Assembly: GCA_963663675.1 (NCBI GenBank)
Contig: OY760498.1
Span: 4,092,001-4,156,000, forward strand
DNA from: CAINVV01 sp963663675
GTDB lineage: Bacteria; Bacteroidota; Bacteroidia; Bacteroidales; Prolixibacteraceae
Direction: 5' to 3'
Length of the DNA stretch: 64,000 bases
In this document: one piece after another, positions 36,631 to 44,512 of the stretch
Numbering within the stretch: position 1 is the stretch's first letter
Layout: each line of letters begins with the position of its first letter
Notes under the pieces: generated by a model
Seen by the model: the letters and a program-made list of their open reading frames with translations, nothing else
What the model was told of the DNA's origin: nothing
Databases searched by the model: none
Program-made: the position numbers and the translations under genes

Positions 36631-36830
36631 TGCTTCCAGGAGACTTCGGAGACTCGCAAACTGCCACGAAGACACAAGGACACAAAGATTTAATGAGAAT
36701 TTCCGATACGAAATAAGGAATTAACTAATAAACAGTTACCAGAATTGTTGTCACCATCCTGTTTCTGATTCTTGAAAAAATACGGTAACTTATAATAAAT
36801 AGAACTGATTTTAGTCAACAAGAAAACAAG

Positions 36831-37337
36831 ATGGAATTGCAGCTTATTCAGAACAAGATTTTTGAGATCAGGGGTCATCGGGTAATGATGGACTTTGATC
36901 TTGCAGAGATGTACCAAGTTGAGACCAAAGTATTGAAGCAGTCGGTAAAGAGAAACTCCACAAGGTTTCCTCCCGATTTCATGTTTGAACTAACCACTGC
37001 AGAATGGGATAGTTTGAGGTCACAAATTGTGACCTCAAACCGGGGCGGAATCAGATATATGCCCTACGCTTTTACAGAACATGGAGTTGCCATGCTATCA
37101 AGTGTACTGCGCAGTGAAAGAGCGATTGAGATCAACATTCAGATAGTCCGGGCCTTTATTTCAATAAGGCAAAGTTCACTTCTATATAAAGAAATCAGCC
37201 TAAAGCTGGAGAATTTTATCGTTGATACTAACCTACAGTTCAATGAAATATACCTGGCATTACAGGAACTAGCTGAAAAAAAGGCAACCCCAAAACGGGA
37301 AATCGGCTACTTGGCAGAGAAAAATAAAATTCAATAA
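36831..37337 (+). CDS. ORF6N domain-containing protein
   Basis: 168 residues. The N-terminal half matches the ORF6N DNA-binding domain known from phage and bacterial antirepressor-like proteins: IFEIRGHRVMMDFDLAEMYQ, then LKQSVKRNSTRFPPDFMFEL, and YAFTEHGVAMLSSVLRSERA. The C-terminal half is a predicted helix/coiled coil. Such genes occur widely in Bacteroidota chromosomes, often singly and variably between strains, and their role is poorly known. Here it is a lone gene between metK and comF, enclosed by inverted heptamer arrays, which suggests it is an accessory insertion. Confidence 0.88.
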   Translation: MELQLIQNKIFEIRGHRVMMDFDLAEMYQVETKVLKQSVKRNSTRFPPDFMFELTTAEWDSLRSQIVTSNRGGIRYMPYAFTEHGVAMLSSVLRSERAIEINIQIVRAFISIRQSSLLYKEISLKLENFIVDTNLQFNEIYLALQELAEKKATPKREIGYLAEKNKIQ

Positions 37338-37353
37338 ACCAACCATTCCAATC

Positions 37354-37411
37354 TCATGTCTTATGTCTTATGTCTTATGTCTCATATCTCATATCTTATA
37401 TCTTATATCTT
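37354..37411 (-). repeat. CATRAGA-type heptamer array (complement form) upstream of and into comF
   Basis: On the plus strand the units read TTATGTC and TCTCATA/TCTTATA, the reverse complement of the array at 36509-36567. The only in-frame ATG of comF lies inside this array. Confidence 0.88.
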
Positions 37412-38088
37412 TAAATGAGGATTTTCTCTCCCTTTTCTACCCCAGATTGTGCGCAGGCTGCCAGGCTACACTAGTCCGTGGAGAAGAGGTGATCTGTCTC
37501 GCTTGCCAGGCCGATTTGCCTAAAACAGGTTTTGAAAAAATAGCAGATAACCCCGTATCGCAGCTTTTCTGGGGAAGAGCCGAAATACAACTGGCTACGG
37601 CATTTTGCGGTTTTGACAAGGGAGGAATCATGCAGCACTTTATGCATCAGCTCAAGTACAAGGGATCCAGAGAGGTTGGTGAAATGTTGGGCAAGCTGTT
37701 TGGAAATGACCTGAACCGATGCGATCCTTATCTTGGTATCGACCTGATAATCCCGGTCCCGCTTCATCCGAAAAGAGAACACAAGAGGGGTTATAATCAA
37801 AGCGCGCAAATTGGTAAAGGATTGTCAGCCGCGATGGGAAAGCCATTAGCCACGGGTAACCTAATCCGTAATCACTATTCAGAGACCCAGACAAACAAAG
37901 GCAGGTTTGAGCGATGGGAGAATGTCAGAGAGCTGTTTAGTGTAAAAAAGCCTGAATTGCTGGAAGGCAAGCATATATTATTAATCGACGATGTGGTAAC
38001 TACCGGATCCACATTGGAAGCCTGTGCACAGGTTTTGTTGAAGGTGCCAGGGGTGAGGGTGAGTATTGCTACGCTGGCATATGCATGA
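37363..38088 (+). CDS. comF: ComF family phosphoribosyltransferase-like protein
   Basis: 241 residues by the ATG at 37363. The recognisable protein starts near residue 18 (LNEDFLSLFYPRLCAGC), so the first 16 or so residues are translated heptamer repeat. Zn-finger cysteines appear in LCAGC and ICLACQADLP. The PRTase domain shows IIPVPLHPKREHKRGYNQS and the PRPP loop HILLIDDVVTTGSTLEACA. ComF/GntX proteins are linked to DNA uptake and replication-restart helicase activity. The start is uncertain: no other in-frame ATG exists between the array and the conserved region. Confidence 0.88.
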   Translation: MSYVLCLISHILYLISLNEDFLSLFYPRLCAGCQATLVRGEEVICLACQADLPKTGFEKIADNPVSQLFWGRAEIQLATAFCGFDKGGIMQHFMHQLKYKGSREVGEMLGKLFGNDLNRCDPYLGIDLIIPVPLHPKREHKRGYNQSAQIGKGLSAAMGKPLATGNLIRNHYSETQTNKGRFERWENVRELFSVKKPELLEGKHILLIDDVVTTGSTLEACAQVLLKVPGVRVSIATLAYA

Positions 38089-38197
38089 AAACCAACCAAT
38101 TGAAAATATAAGAAGTAATCGAAACAGTCTTAAAATGGAACAAATATCTGAGTAAGGTGTAAAAGAAAAATTCATTGAAATTAAATCTTGAGATTGG

Positions 38198-38268
38198 TAA
38201 ACCTTATTTTCTAATAAACCTTAGTAGAACATTTAATTAACAATTTATTGAAACCTTATTACCTAATT
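38198..38268 (+). repeat. Left inverted-repeat end of the transposase element
   Basis: About 71 bp containing three AACCTTA units (38200, 38217 and 38252 regions) and a GTAG tetranucleotide, ending 1 bp before the transposase ATG. It is the complement of the right end 38705-38776. Confidence 0.85.
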
Positions 38269-38269
38269 A

Positions 38270-38710
38270 ATGAGAATCGAATACAACAACTTATATACGC
38301 ATTTCATCTTTACAACTTTACATCGTGTCCCGTTAATTCAGGAAATACACAGAGAAAGAATTGAAAAATTCATCACCGGGATTACGAAGAACTGTGACTG
38401 CTTTCTATATTCCATTTATGCCAATCCTGATCATGTTCATTTTTTAGTTTCAAGGCATCCATTGATATCTGAAGGACAATTAGCCACAACAATCGGAAGT
38501 AGCACAGAAAGATTTATTAACCAAAACAACCTTTGCCAGGGATCTTTTAAATGGCAGGATTCGTGTTCTGCATTCTCAGTCTCGAAGTCCGGTGTTGATA
38601 AGGTTTGTCGCTATATATTAAATCAAAAGGAACATCATAGAAGAATCAGCAGTAAGGAAGAATATGAGATATTTATGAGATTTTACCAAAAGACCATCAA
38701 GCTTAAATAA
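38270..38710 (+). CDS. IS200-like / REP-associated (RAYT) Y1 transposase
   Basis: A 146-residue Y1 HUH transposase. The HUH pair is His55 and His57 in NPDHVHFLVS. The catalytic tyrosine is most likely Tyr115 in DKVCRYILNQKEHH, with the trailing EHHRR typical of the family. YTHFIFTTLHRVPLI at the N-terminus is the usual opening strand. The protein appears intact. Its coding ends abut the inverted repeats on both sides (1 bp at the left; stop codon overlapping the right end). Downstream lie three copies of its 3' 162 bp. Confidence 0.9.
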   Translation: MRIEYNNLYTHFIFTTLHRVPLIQEIHRERIEKFITGITKNCDCFLYSIYANPDHVHFLVSRHPLISEGQLATTIGSSTERFINQNNLCQGSFKWQDSCSAFSVSKSGVDKVCRYILNQKEHHRRISSKEEYEIFMRFYQKTIKLK

Positions 38711-38815
38711 GGTAATAAGGTTCCTGTCATAATTTCGTCAAATTTCTACTAAGGTTATGGATCAGATAAGGTTTTACTCCATCCAATTGCCCCAATTCCA
38801 CATAAGGGAATTTTT

Positions 38816-38977
38816 AAATGGCAGGATTTGTGTTCTGCATTCTCAGTCTCAAAGTCCGATGTTGATAAGGTTTGTCGCTATATATTAAATCAAAAGGAAC
38901 ATCATAGAAGAATCAGCAGTAAGGAAGAATATGAGATATTTATGAGATTTTACCAAAAGACCATCAAACTAAAATAA
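38816..38977 (+). pseudogene. Transposase 3' fragment, copy 2
   Basis: 54 codons matching residues 94-146 and stop of the transposase, with Ser-to-Leu and Gly-to-Asp changes. The frame is intact, the tyrosine is retained and the HUH motif is absent. No own start codon. Confidence 0.9.
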
Positions 38978-39171
38978 GGTAATAAGGTTCCTGTCATAAT
39001 TTCGTCAAATTTCTACTAAGGTTATGGATCAGATAAGGTTTTACTAAGATGAAATAAGGTAATAAGGTTTTTTGTTTTTATCTAATTTAATTTCTACTAA
39101 GGTTATGGATCTACTAAGGTTTTTATCTAATTTAAATACTACTGAGGTTAGGGATCAGATAAGGTTTTACT

Positions 39172-39240
39172 CCATCCAATTGCCCCAATTCCACATAAAT
39201 GGGGAATTTTCAAAGTCCGGTGTTGATAAATGGCTTAAAT
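39172..39240 (+). pseudogene. Transposase 3' fragment with internal deletions
   Basis: The leader CCATCCAATTGCCCC is followed by a short remnant, AAAGTCCGGTGTTGATAA, that matches the region encoding KSGVDK, and then directly by the gene's last codons. Two deletions have removed the rest. Confidence 0.8.
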
Positions 39241-39375
39241 AAGGTAATAAGGTTCCTGTCATAATTTCGTCAAATTTCTACTAAGGTTAGGGATCAGATA
39301 AGGTTTTACTAAGATGAAATAAGGTAATAAGGTTTTTTGATTCCAATTGCCCCAATTCCACATAAGGGAATTTTT

Positions 39376-39537
39376 AAATGGCAGGATTCGTGTTCTGCAT
39401 TCTCAGTCTCGAAGTCCGGTGTTGATAAGGTTTGTCGCTATATATTAAATCAAAAGGAACATCATAGAAGAATCAGCAGTAAGGAAGAATATGAGATATT
39501 TATGAGATTTTACCAAAAGACCATCAAACTTAAATAA
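39376..39537 (+). pseudogene. Transposase 3' fragment, copy 3
   Basis: 54 codons, protein-identical to residues 94-146 of the intact gene, with intact frame. An upstream TTG at 39337 would permit a 66-residue ORF, but there is no sign of a real start. Confidence 0.9.
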
Positions 39538-39723
39538 GGTAATAAGGTTCCTGTCATAATTTCGTCAAATTTCTACTAAGGTTATGGATCAGATAAGGTT
39601 TTACTAAGATGAAATAAGGTAATAAGGTTTTTTGTTTTTATCTAATTTAAATACTACTGAGGTTAGGGATCAGATAAGGTTTTACTCCATCCAATTGCCC
39701 CAATTCCACATCGGGGAATTTTT

Positions 39724-39888
39724 AAATGGCAGCAAGATTCGTGTTCTGCCTTCTCAGTCTCGAAGTCCGGTGTTGATAAGGTTTGTCGCTATATATTAAA
39801 TCAAAAGGAACATCACAGAAGAATCAGCAGCATGGAAGAATATGAGATATTTATGAGATTTTACCAAAAGACCATCAAGCTTAAATAA
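39724..39888 (+). pseudogene. Transposase 3' fragment, copy 4
   Basis: 55 codons: a 3-bp insertion adds one Gln and a Lys-to-Met change follows, but the frame is kept and the tyrosine remains. Confidence 0.9.
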
Positions 39889-40116
39889 GGTAATAAGGTT
39901 CCTGTCATAATTTCGTCAAATTTCTACTAAGGTTATGAATCAGATAAGGTTTTACTAAGATGAAATAAGGTAATAAGGTTCCTGTCATAATTTCGTCAAA
40001 TTTCTACTAAGGTTATGAATCAGATAAGGTTTTACTAAGATGAAATAAGGTAATAAGGTTCCTGTCATAATTTCGTCAAATTTCTACTAAGGTTAGGGAT
40101 CAGATAAGGTTTTACT

Positions 40117-40143
40117 CCATCCAATTGCCCCAATTCCGCATAA
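40117..40143 (+). repeat. Truncated leader module closing the array
   Basis: The CCATCCAATTGCCCCAATTC leader appears once more without a gene fragment; unique sequence follows to 40278. Confidence 0.75.
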
Positions 40144-40278
40144 GTTGGGGTATAAATTTGAAAGGGATATTAATTAAAACGAGATGCAATAACCTCAGAA
40201 AAAGAAATTTAGGTAACTGAGTCATATTTGCAGCATGGGCAATTCATTCATGAAAATGACTGATTTGATATCTAATAT

Positions 40279-40348
40279 ATAAACCTTATTTCCAATATAA
40301 ACCTTAGTAGAGAATAGGAAAATTAAGAAAATAAACCGTATTACCTAA
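40279..40348 (+). repeat. Orphan left inverted-repeat end
   Basis: It matches the left end at 38198-38268 (AAACCTTATT, AAACCTTAGTAGA, then ATTACCTAA) in the same orientation, but no transposase follows it. Confidence 0.8.
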
Positions 40349-40445
40349 AGAATGATGCTAAAGGCTTAGGGCTAATAGAATTTAATTTAATTCCCAGGAA
40401 TAAAATTTAATGGACCCTCTAGTTTTAAATAAAAAATTAATTGGA

Positions 40446-41018
40446 TTACTTTTCACCCCACTTAAAGCCTACATTTTCCAACCCCATTAAATCCAAAATC
40501 CGGTTTACCACGGTATCCACCAATTCATCAATTGTGGAGGGTAAAGAATAAAACGATGGGGCAGCGGGTACAACGATCGCCCCTGCTTCTGTTAAAGTAA
40601 CCATGTTGCGAAGATGGACCAGGTTGTAGGGCAATTCACGGGGAACAACAATTAAACGGCCCCGTTCCTTGAGAACCACATCAGCTGCCCTGGTAATCAG
40701 ATCATCCGAAATACCGCCGGCAATCCTCCCTAAAGTGCCCATGGAACAGGGAATGATCACCATGGTATCATACCCGGCAGAACCGGAGGCAAAGGGAGCG
40801 TAAAAATCGTCGGGTTCATAAATTTTAAAGGGAAAAGATTCAGGGATGACAGGTTCCCTTAATTCATAGCCCCATATGTCGCGGGCGTTTTTGGAAAAAA
40901 CCACCGCAACGGTAATGGATGCGGCAGTTGAATTGGTTTTAGCCAGTTTATCCAATAATCTTCCGGCATAGATTGCTCCACTGGCGCCGGTGATGGCTAT
41001 GATGATTTTTTTTGACAT
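40446..41018 (-). CDS. ubiX: UbiX-family flavin prenyltransferase
   Basis: 190 residues from the ATG at 41018 (MSKKIIIAITGASGAIYAGR), preferred to an upstream in-frame start at 41096 that would add 26 residues unlike the family. UbiX makes prenylated FMN, the cofactor of UbiD-type decarboxylases. Landmarks are the FMN-binding ITGASGAIYAGRLL, the block IIPCSMGTLGRIAGGISDDL, VVPRELPYNLVHLRNMVTL, and the C-terminal APSFYSLP. No UbiD is in the window. Length is standard. Confidence 0.93.
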   Translation of the reverse strand: MSKKIIIAITGASGAIYAGRLLDKLAKTNSTAASITVAVVFSKNARDIWGYELREPVIPESFPFKIYEPDDFYAPFASGSAGYDTMVIIPCSMGTLGRIAGGISDDLITRAADVVLKERGRLIVVPRELPYNLVHLRNMVTLTEAGAIVVPAAPSFYSLPSTIDELVDTVVNRILDLMGLENVGFKWGEK

Positions 41019-41162
41019 GATCCTGTTTTTTACAAAGCTACAAAAACGAACGGGAATATAAGTAGGACAAGTTCTCTGTGTAACTCCGTGCGACATTTAT
41101 AAGAACATGTCTCTGAGTTACACAGAGAGCAAAACAGAGGGACACAGAGGCAAAGGCAGGGA

Positions 41163-41193
41163 ACAAAAAAAAGCCTCCCCGAAGGGAGGCTTT
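41163..41193 (-). terminator. Rho-independent terminator of the surface lipoprotein gene
   Basis: On the minus strand, 10-bp arms AAAGCCTCCC / GGGAGGCTTT with a TTCG loop are followed by a run of T. It lies 33 bp after the stop codon at 41227. Confidence 0.92.
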
Positions 41194-41226
41194 CCATATA
41201 GATAACTTTCGAGTAAGTCTCGATGA

Positions 41227-43755
41227 TTATTGTACAATAGAAAATTCAGCAGCAGTGTTAATACCACCAGTAGCATCTATAACGGATGTTCCGAATGCAT
41301 TAGTAAAAGGACCAACCATAACAGACTGAAGAGTTGGATTTACAAGTAATGCACCGTCTGCATCTTCAACTGTAACTTTTAACGATCCAGTTCCAGAGAA
41401 AGCAGAAGGAGTAAGAGCAGCTAAAGCAGCCACATAAGATTTAAGTGAAGCCAAACTTGATTGAGCAACGGATCCTTCAATGAACGGACTTGTAGCAGAA
41501 CCTAAAACAGGTGCGGTATAAGTTCCAACCAATTTATTAGCAGACCAAGCGACACCAATTGGATCCCAACCGATAGAAATATTTACAGTTGCACCGGCAT
41601 TTGGTAAATTCTGATAGGAAGCAAAATCCATGGTTGCAAGAGCAGAGTTTCCATAAACTGCTAATACAGAAACCTTGTCAGTTGAAGTTGTCAATGATGT
41701 CAGTTTTGTATTTCCTCCAATTACGAGAATTGAACCAGGACCACCAACATAATGAGAATGACCCAGACTTAAAGATGTCAGAGCAGTGTTGGTACAACCA
41801 ATAACATTCAATGCATTAACAACACCTGAAGTAGTCAATGATGTTAAACCAGTAGAAGTAACAGTAGCCGTTTTGATAACTCCGTTTAAGGTCAACGTTT
41901 TAAGTGTATTACCAACCGCAGCACCAACAACAGAATTTGTTGTAGCATAAGTACCACCATCTTTACCAGTAACAACGGCGGTAACAACAGATGTAGGCAT
42001 TGTCAGAGTTTCACTCAATGCATCAATTGTCAAGTTAACAAAAGCAGCAGTTGTAGCAGTAAATTCAGAACCAGAGGTTGTTCCAACTTCAACAGTTGTA
42101 GCAGCAGCACTAAGAGCAATACTTGTCACATCCAAAACAGGAGCTGTGAAGGTAACAGCAGAACCGGCAGTAATAGCGCCAGAGGTTGCCAACACTGGTA
42201 AAGAAACAGGAGTTGTATTTGTCAATCCAACCGTTCCGGTAACTGAAGTGAGAGCAGGAGCAGATAATGTAAGAGCTGTAATTGCAAGGTCACCAGCATC
42301 AGTTGCAAAGTTCGGCAAATTAACGATTGAAGTAGCTGAACCAACAACAGCTAGTGTGTTAGGAGTAGCTCCGGTGATTTTCTTTAAGCCTAATGTAATA
42401 GTGCTTCCAGCAGTTGTTGCGGAAACAGATGCAGTTGTCAATCCACCAGTAGCAGAATAAGCCAGGTTAACAGTACTTGCAGCGTTAGCAGTAATAGCGG
42501 TATAAGGAACCTGACCTAAAGCAACACTGGTAGCAGAAGCAAAAGTAGCTGTACCTGGGGTGCCCAGAACACCACCTGTCCGAATTGATGTAGCTGTAAT
42601 AAGACCAGAAAAATCAACATCAAGTGTACCAACAACACCAACTCCTGTAACATAATCAGTCAAAATGATTGCACCAGTTGAAGCTAATGCTGGTTGGCTG
42701 TAACCACCATCATAGTTCAAAGTAACTGATCCACCAACAGTAGTAAGAGCAGCATCGTCAATATCCCAACCAGCAACTGAATAATTTGCAGTTACTGCTG
42801 TCAAAGCGGCAAAAGAAACTTCATCAACATCATTGGCAGTTACAGCAATATTACCTACTACAGAAGACAATTTTGCAAAAGTTAAGGGTTTTGCAGACGC
42901 ACCTGTGATAGTTAGGGTATTGCCACCAATCACAGCGATTAGATTATCAGTAATAGTCTTAAGACCTGTCAAATTTGTAATGGCTGTAGCATTAATAGTC
43001 ACACTTCCGTTAACCATACCGCCGTCTTTCCACGCACCAATGATTGGCAAATAGAAAGTAACTTCGGCATCAGATGTTATGTTCACTGGGCCAGTAAACA
43101 TATTTGAATTAGCAAGCAAAGTATTCAAAGATGTCTGAGCATCTATCAACATCAATTGCAAACCTTTGATGGTTACTGCAGTTGCATCGGTACCTGTAGC
43201 GTCAACGAGAGCGGTAATCTGGTCCTGAACTGCAGTGATCTGGAGAGCCAATGCGGTATTGGCATCAATGATAGCTTGCAGGTTAGCCTTCATGGTAACG
43301 TTGTCAGAAGCAAGGCCTGAGAGCTGAAGAGCCATGGCAGCATTGTCGGTAGCAACCTTGTCAGCAAGGGCAGCCAAGTCAAGTTTCAACTGGTCGACAA
43401 CTGCTTTGGTGGATGTACCTGTAGAAGCCACAGTCGCAAGAGTAGCAGTGATGGCGTCAATTTTGCCTGTGATAGCAGTCATACTTGAAGTCAATCCAGC
43501 AAAACCGGCATCCATTTGGGTTTTAGTTGGCAGTGCAGCAATGGCAGTTGTAAGAGCAGCTACCTGCGATTTCAAAGCAGCCATGTCGGTGGTCAACTGG
43601 GCAACACCGGCAACTGAAGTTGCAAGAGCATCCAATTTGGTGTTAATTTGATCGAAATCATCTGCATACTTGTTGCAGGACGATGCGAAGATAGCCAGAA
43701 GCATGAAAATCGCTCCGGCTCTTTTTAGGAAATTCAAAGTACCCCCTGTTTTCAT
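41227..43755 (-). CDS. Large Ala/Thr/Val-rich surface lipoprotein with coiled-coil stalk and beta-solenoid-like body
   Basis: 842 residues of unrecognised function. A lipoprotein signal ends in the lipobox FASSC (Cys27). Residues about 30-215 are a heptad-like helical region (INTKLDALATSVAGVAQL, AALKSQVAALTTAIAALP) predicted to be a long coiled coil. Residues about 220-840 carry many short strands with phase-like repeats (GSVTINATAITNLTGLKTI, AKLSSVVGNIAVTANDV, TLTLNGVIKTATV), as in leucine-rich or BspA-like solenoids. The composition is strongly biased to Ala, Thr, Val and Leu, unlike neighbours. A strong terminator and a 757-bp upstream region suggest high expression. It could be a structural surface protein or adhesin. 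Confidence 0.75.
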   Translation of the reverse strand: MKTGGTLNFLKRAGAIFMLLAIFASSCNKYADDFDQINTKLDALATSVAGVAQLTTDMAALKSQVAALTTAIAALPTKTQMDAGFAGLTSSMTAITGKIDAITATLATVASTGTSTKAVVDQLKLDLAALADKVATDNAAMALQLSGLASDNVTMKANLQAIIDANTALALQITAVQDQITALVDATGTDATAVTIKGLQLMLIDAQTSLNTLLANSNMFTGPVNITSDAEVTFYLPIIGAWKDGGMVNGSVTINATAITNLTGLKTITDNLIAVIGGNTLTITGASAKPLTFAKLSSVVGNIAVTANDVDEVSFAALTAVTANYSVAGWDIDDAALTTVGGSVTLNYDGGYSQPALASTGAIILTDYVTGVGVVGTLDVDFSGLITATSIRTGGVLGTPGTATFASATSVALGQVPYTAITANAASTVNLAYSATGGLTTASVSATTAGSTITLGLKKITGATPNTLAVVGSATSIVNLPNFATDAGDLAITALTLSAPALTSVTGTVGLTNTTPVSLPVLATSGAITAGSAVTFTAPVLDVTSIALSAAATTVEVGTTSGSEFTATTAAFVNLTIDALSETLTMPTSVVTAVVTGKDGGTYATTNSVVGAAVGNTLKTLTLNGVIKTATVTSTGLTSLTTSGVVNALNVIGCTNTALTSLSLGHSHYVGGPGSILVIGGNTKLTSLTTSTDKVSVLAVYGNSALATMDFASYQNLPNAGATVNISIGWDPIGVAWSANKLVGTYTAPVLGSATSPFIEGSVAQSSLASLKSYVAALAALTPSAFSGTGSLKVTVEDADGALLVNPTLQSVMVGPFTNAFGTSVIDATGGINTAAEFSIVQ

Positions 43756-44344
43756 AATTTTTGTTGTTTTTGATAAGTAAATAAATCTCTGGTTTTCATA
43801 AAATAATCAATGGTAAATCGATTTTTTAAGTTTTTATTGTTTTAAAGAACGTATTAATTAATAACTTATACCCAACGGACACCATGCCAATAGACAGCAA
43901 TGCCAATTTCGGCACAATATTATTCATAAGATTTCTAAATTCCTAATTTTTTGAGTTCATATTCACCAATTTGGTGCATATAATACAATAAAGACCCAAG
44001 ATGTTTTTGTAACAGATGAAAAAATAAGTTCAGGTTGCTTTACTGCCATAAAAAAAGAAAAATTCAAAATCATACTACCAATAGATGCTTAAAAAGAAGT
44101 TAAGGTTGCTTCACTTTTAAAAAAAAATTCGGATATATGAAAAAAACTGAATCCGGTAAAAGAATCGCCTCAAAACCAAATTTTTTTCTAAAACTTCTTC
44201 ATAAACAAGTGATTACTAATAGTCACTATAAGGCAATATTAGGGATTAATTGTTAAAACACCAAATTTTTAACCTCTTTTCTGACAAATCCGGCCATTCC
44301 CCCGGCGAAGACAGGAAGTAAAATTTTAGGGGAGCCATTCGCAA

Positions 44345-44370
44345 ATGTGCTAATATGCTAATATGCTAAT
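44345..44370 (+). repeat. TGTGCTAA/TATGCTAA octamer array
   Basis: Three units read on the plus strand. Together with the complementary array at 44472-44512 they form an inverted pair around about 100 bp. Confidence 0.85.
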
Positions 44371-44471
44371 GAACAAAGGGGTAAATTTGTTCGATTAGGC
44401 ATCATGTTTCGTCTGATTTTAGTTTACAGGTTAAGTCAAAGTCACAAAATGTGCAAATGCACCCTTCCACG

Positions 44472-44512
44472 ATTAGCACATTAGCACATTAGCACATTAG
44501 CATATTAGCATA
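44472..44512 (-). repeat. Octamer array at the gltX stop codon
   Basis: On the minus strand, TATGCTAA and TGTGCTAA units start immediately after the TAA of gltX. This is the same arrangement as after the histidine kinase gene at 6950. Confidence 0.88.

Larger units (their letters stand above)
38198..38776 (+). mobile_element. IS200/RAYT-type element with about 72-bp imperfect terminal inverted repeats
   Basis: The 579-bp unit consists of left end, one transposase gene and right end. The ends complement each other along their whole length. Classical IS200/IS605 elements lack terminal inverted repeats, while RAYT genes are flanked by inverted REP sequences, so this resembles the RAYT/REP arrangement. 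No target-site duplication was recognised. Confidence 0.8.
38705..40116 (+). repeat. Array of seven right-end modules with linker modules
   Basis: The right-end sequence, starting ATAAGGTAATAAGG and ending GATAAGGTTTTACT, recurs at about 38705-38777, 38972-39045, 39235-39310, 39535-39605, 39883-39956, 39962-40036 and 40042-40116. Linkers of type AAGATGAAATAAGG with TTTTTATCTAATTTAA occur at 39046-39171 and 39606-39686. Between some modules lie transposase 3' fragments preceded by a shared leader, CCATCCAATTGCCCCAATTC. Confidence 0.9.
43756..44512. other. AT-rich region between lipoprotein gene and gltX
   Basis: The 757 bp hold no recognisable gene. The part nearest the lipoprotein gene (43756-44330) is very AT-rich and probably carries its promoter and long leader; no clear -33/-7 pair was found. 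The part near gltX carries two octamer arrays in inverted orientation, listed separately. Confidence 0.6.

Noticed and set aside
38305..38345. Diversity-generating retroelement to explain repeated gene 3' ends
   Set aside because: No reverse transcriptase was found and the fragments do not show adenine-directed substitutions; differences between copies are few and of mixed type.
39337..39537. 66-residue ORF as a separate small gene
   Set aside because: It starts at a TTG in the leader module and is a copied 3' fragment of the transposase.
38705..40116. CRISPR array
   Set aside because: Repeat modules are of unequal length and spacing, the intervening sequences are themselves repeated, and no cas genes are present.
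41019..41096. Longer UbiX start
   Set aside because: The added 26 residues resemble nothing in the family; MSKKIIIAITGASG is the canonical start.
42146..43651. Plus-strand Val/Ala-rich ORFs opposite the lipoprotein gene
   Set aside because: Biased composition mirrors the antisense of the Ala/Thr-rich coding strand; no independent signals.
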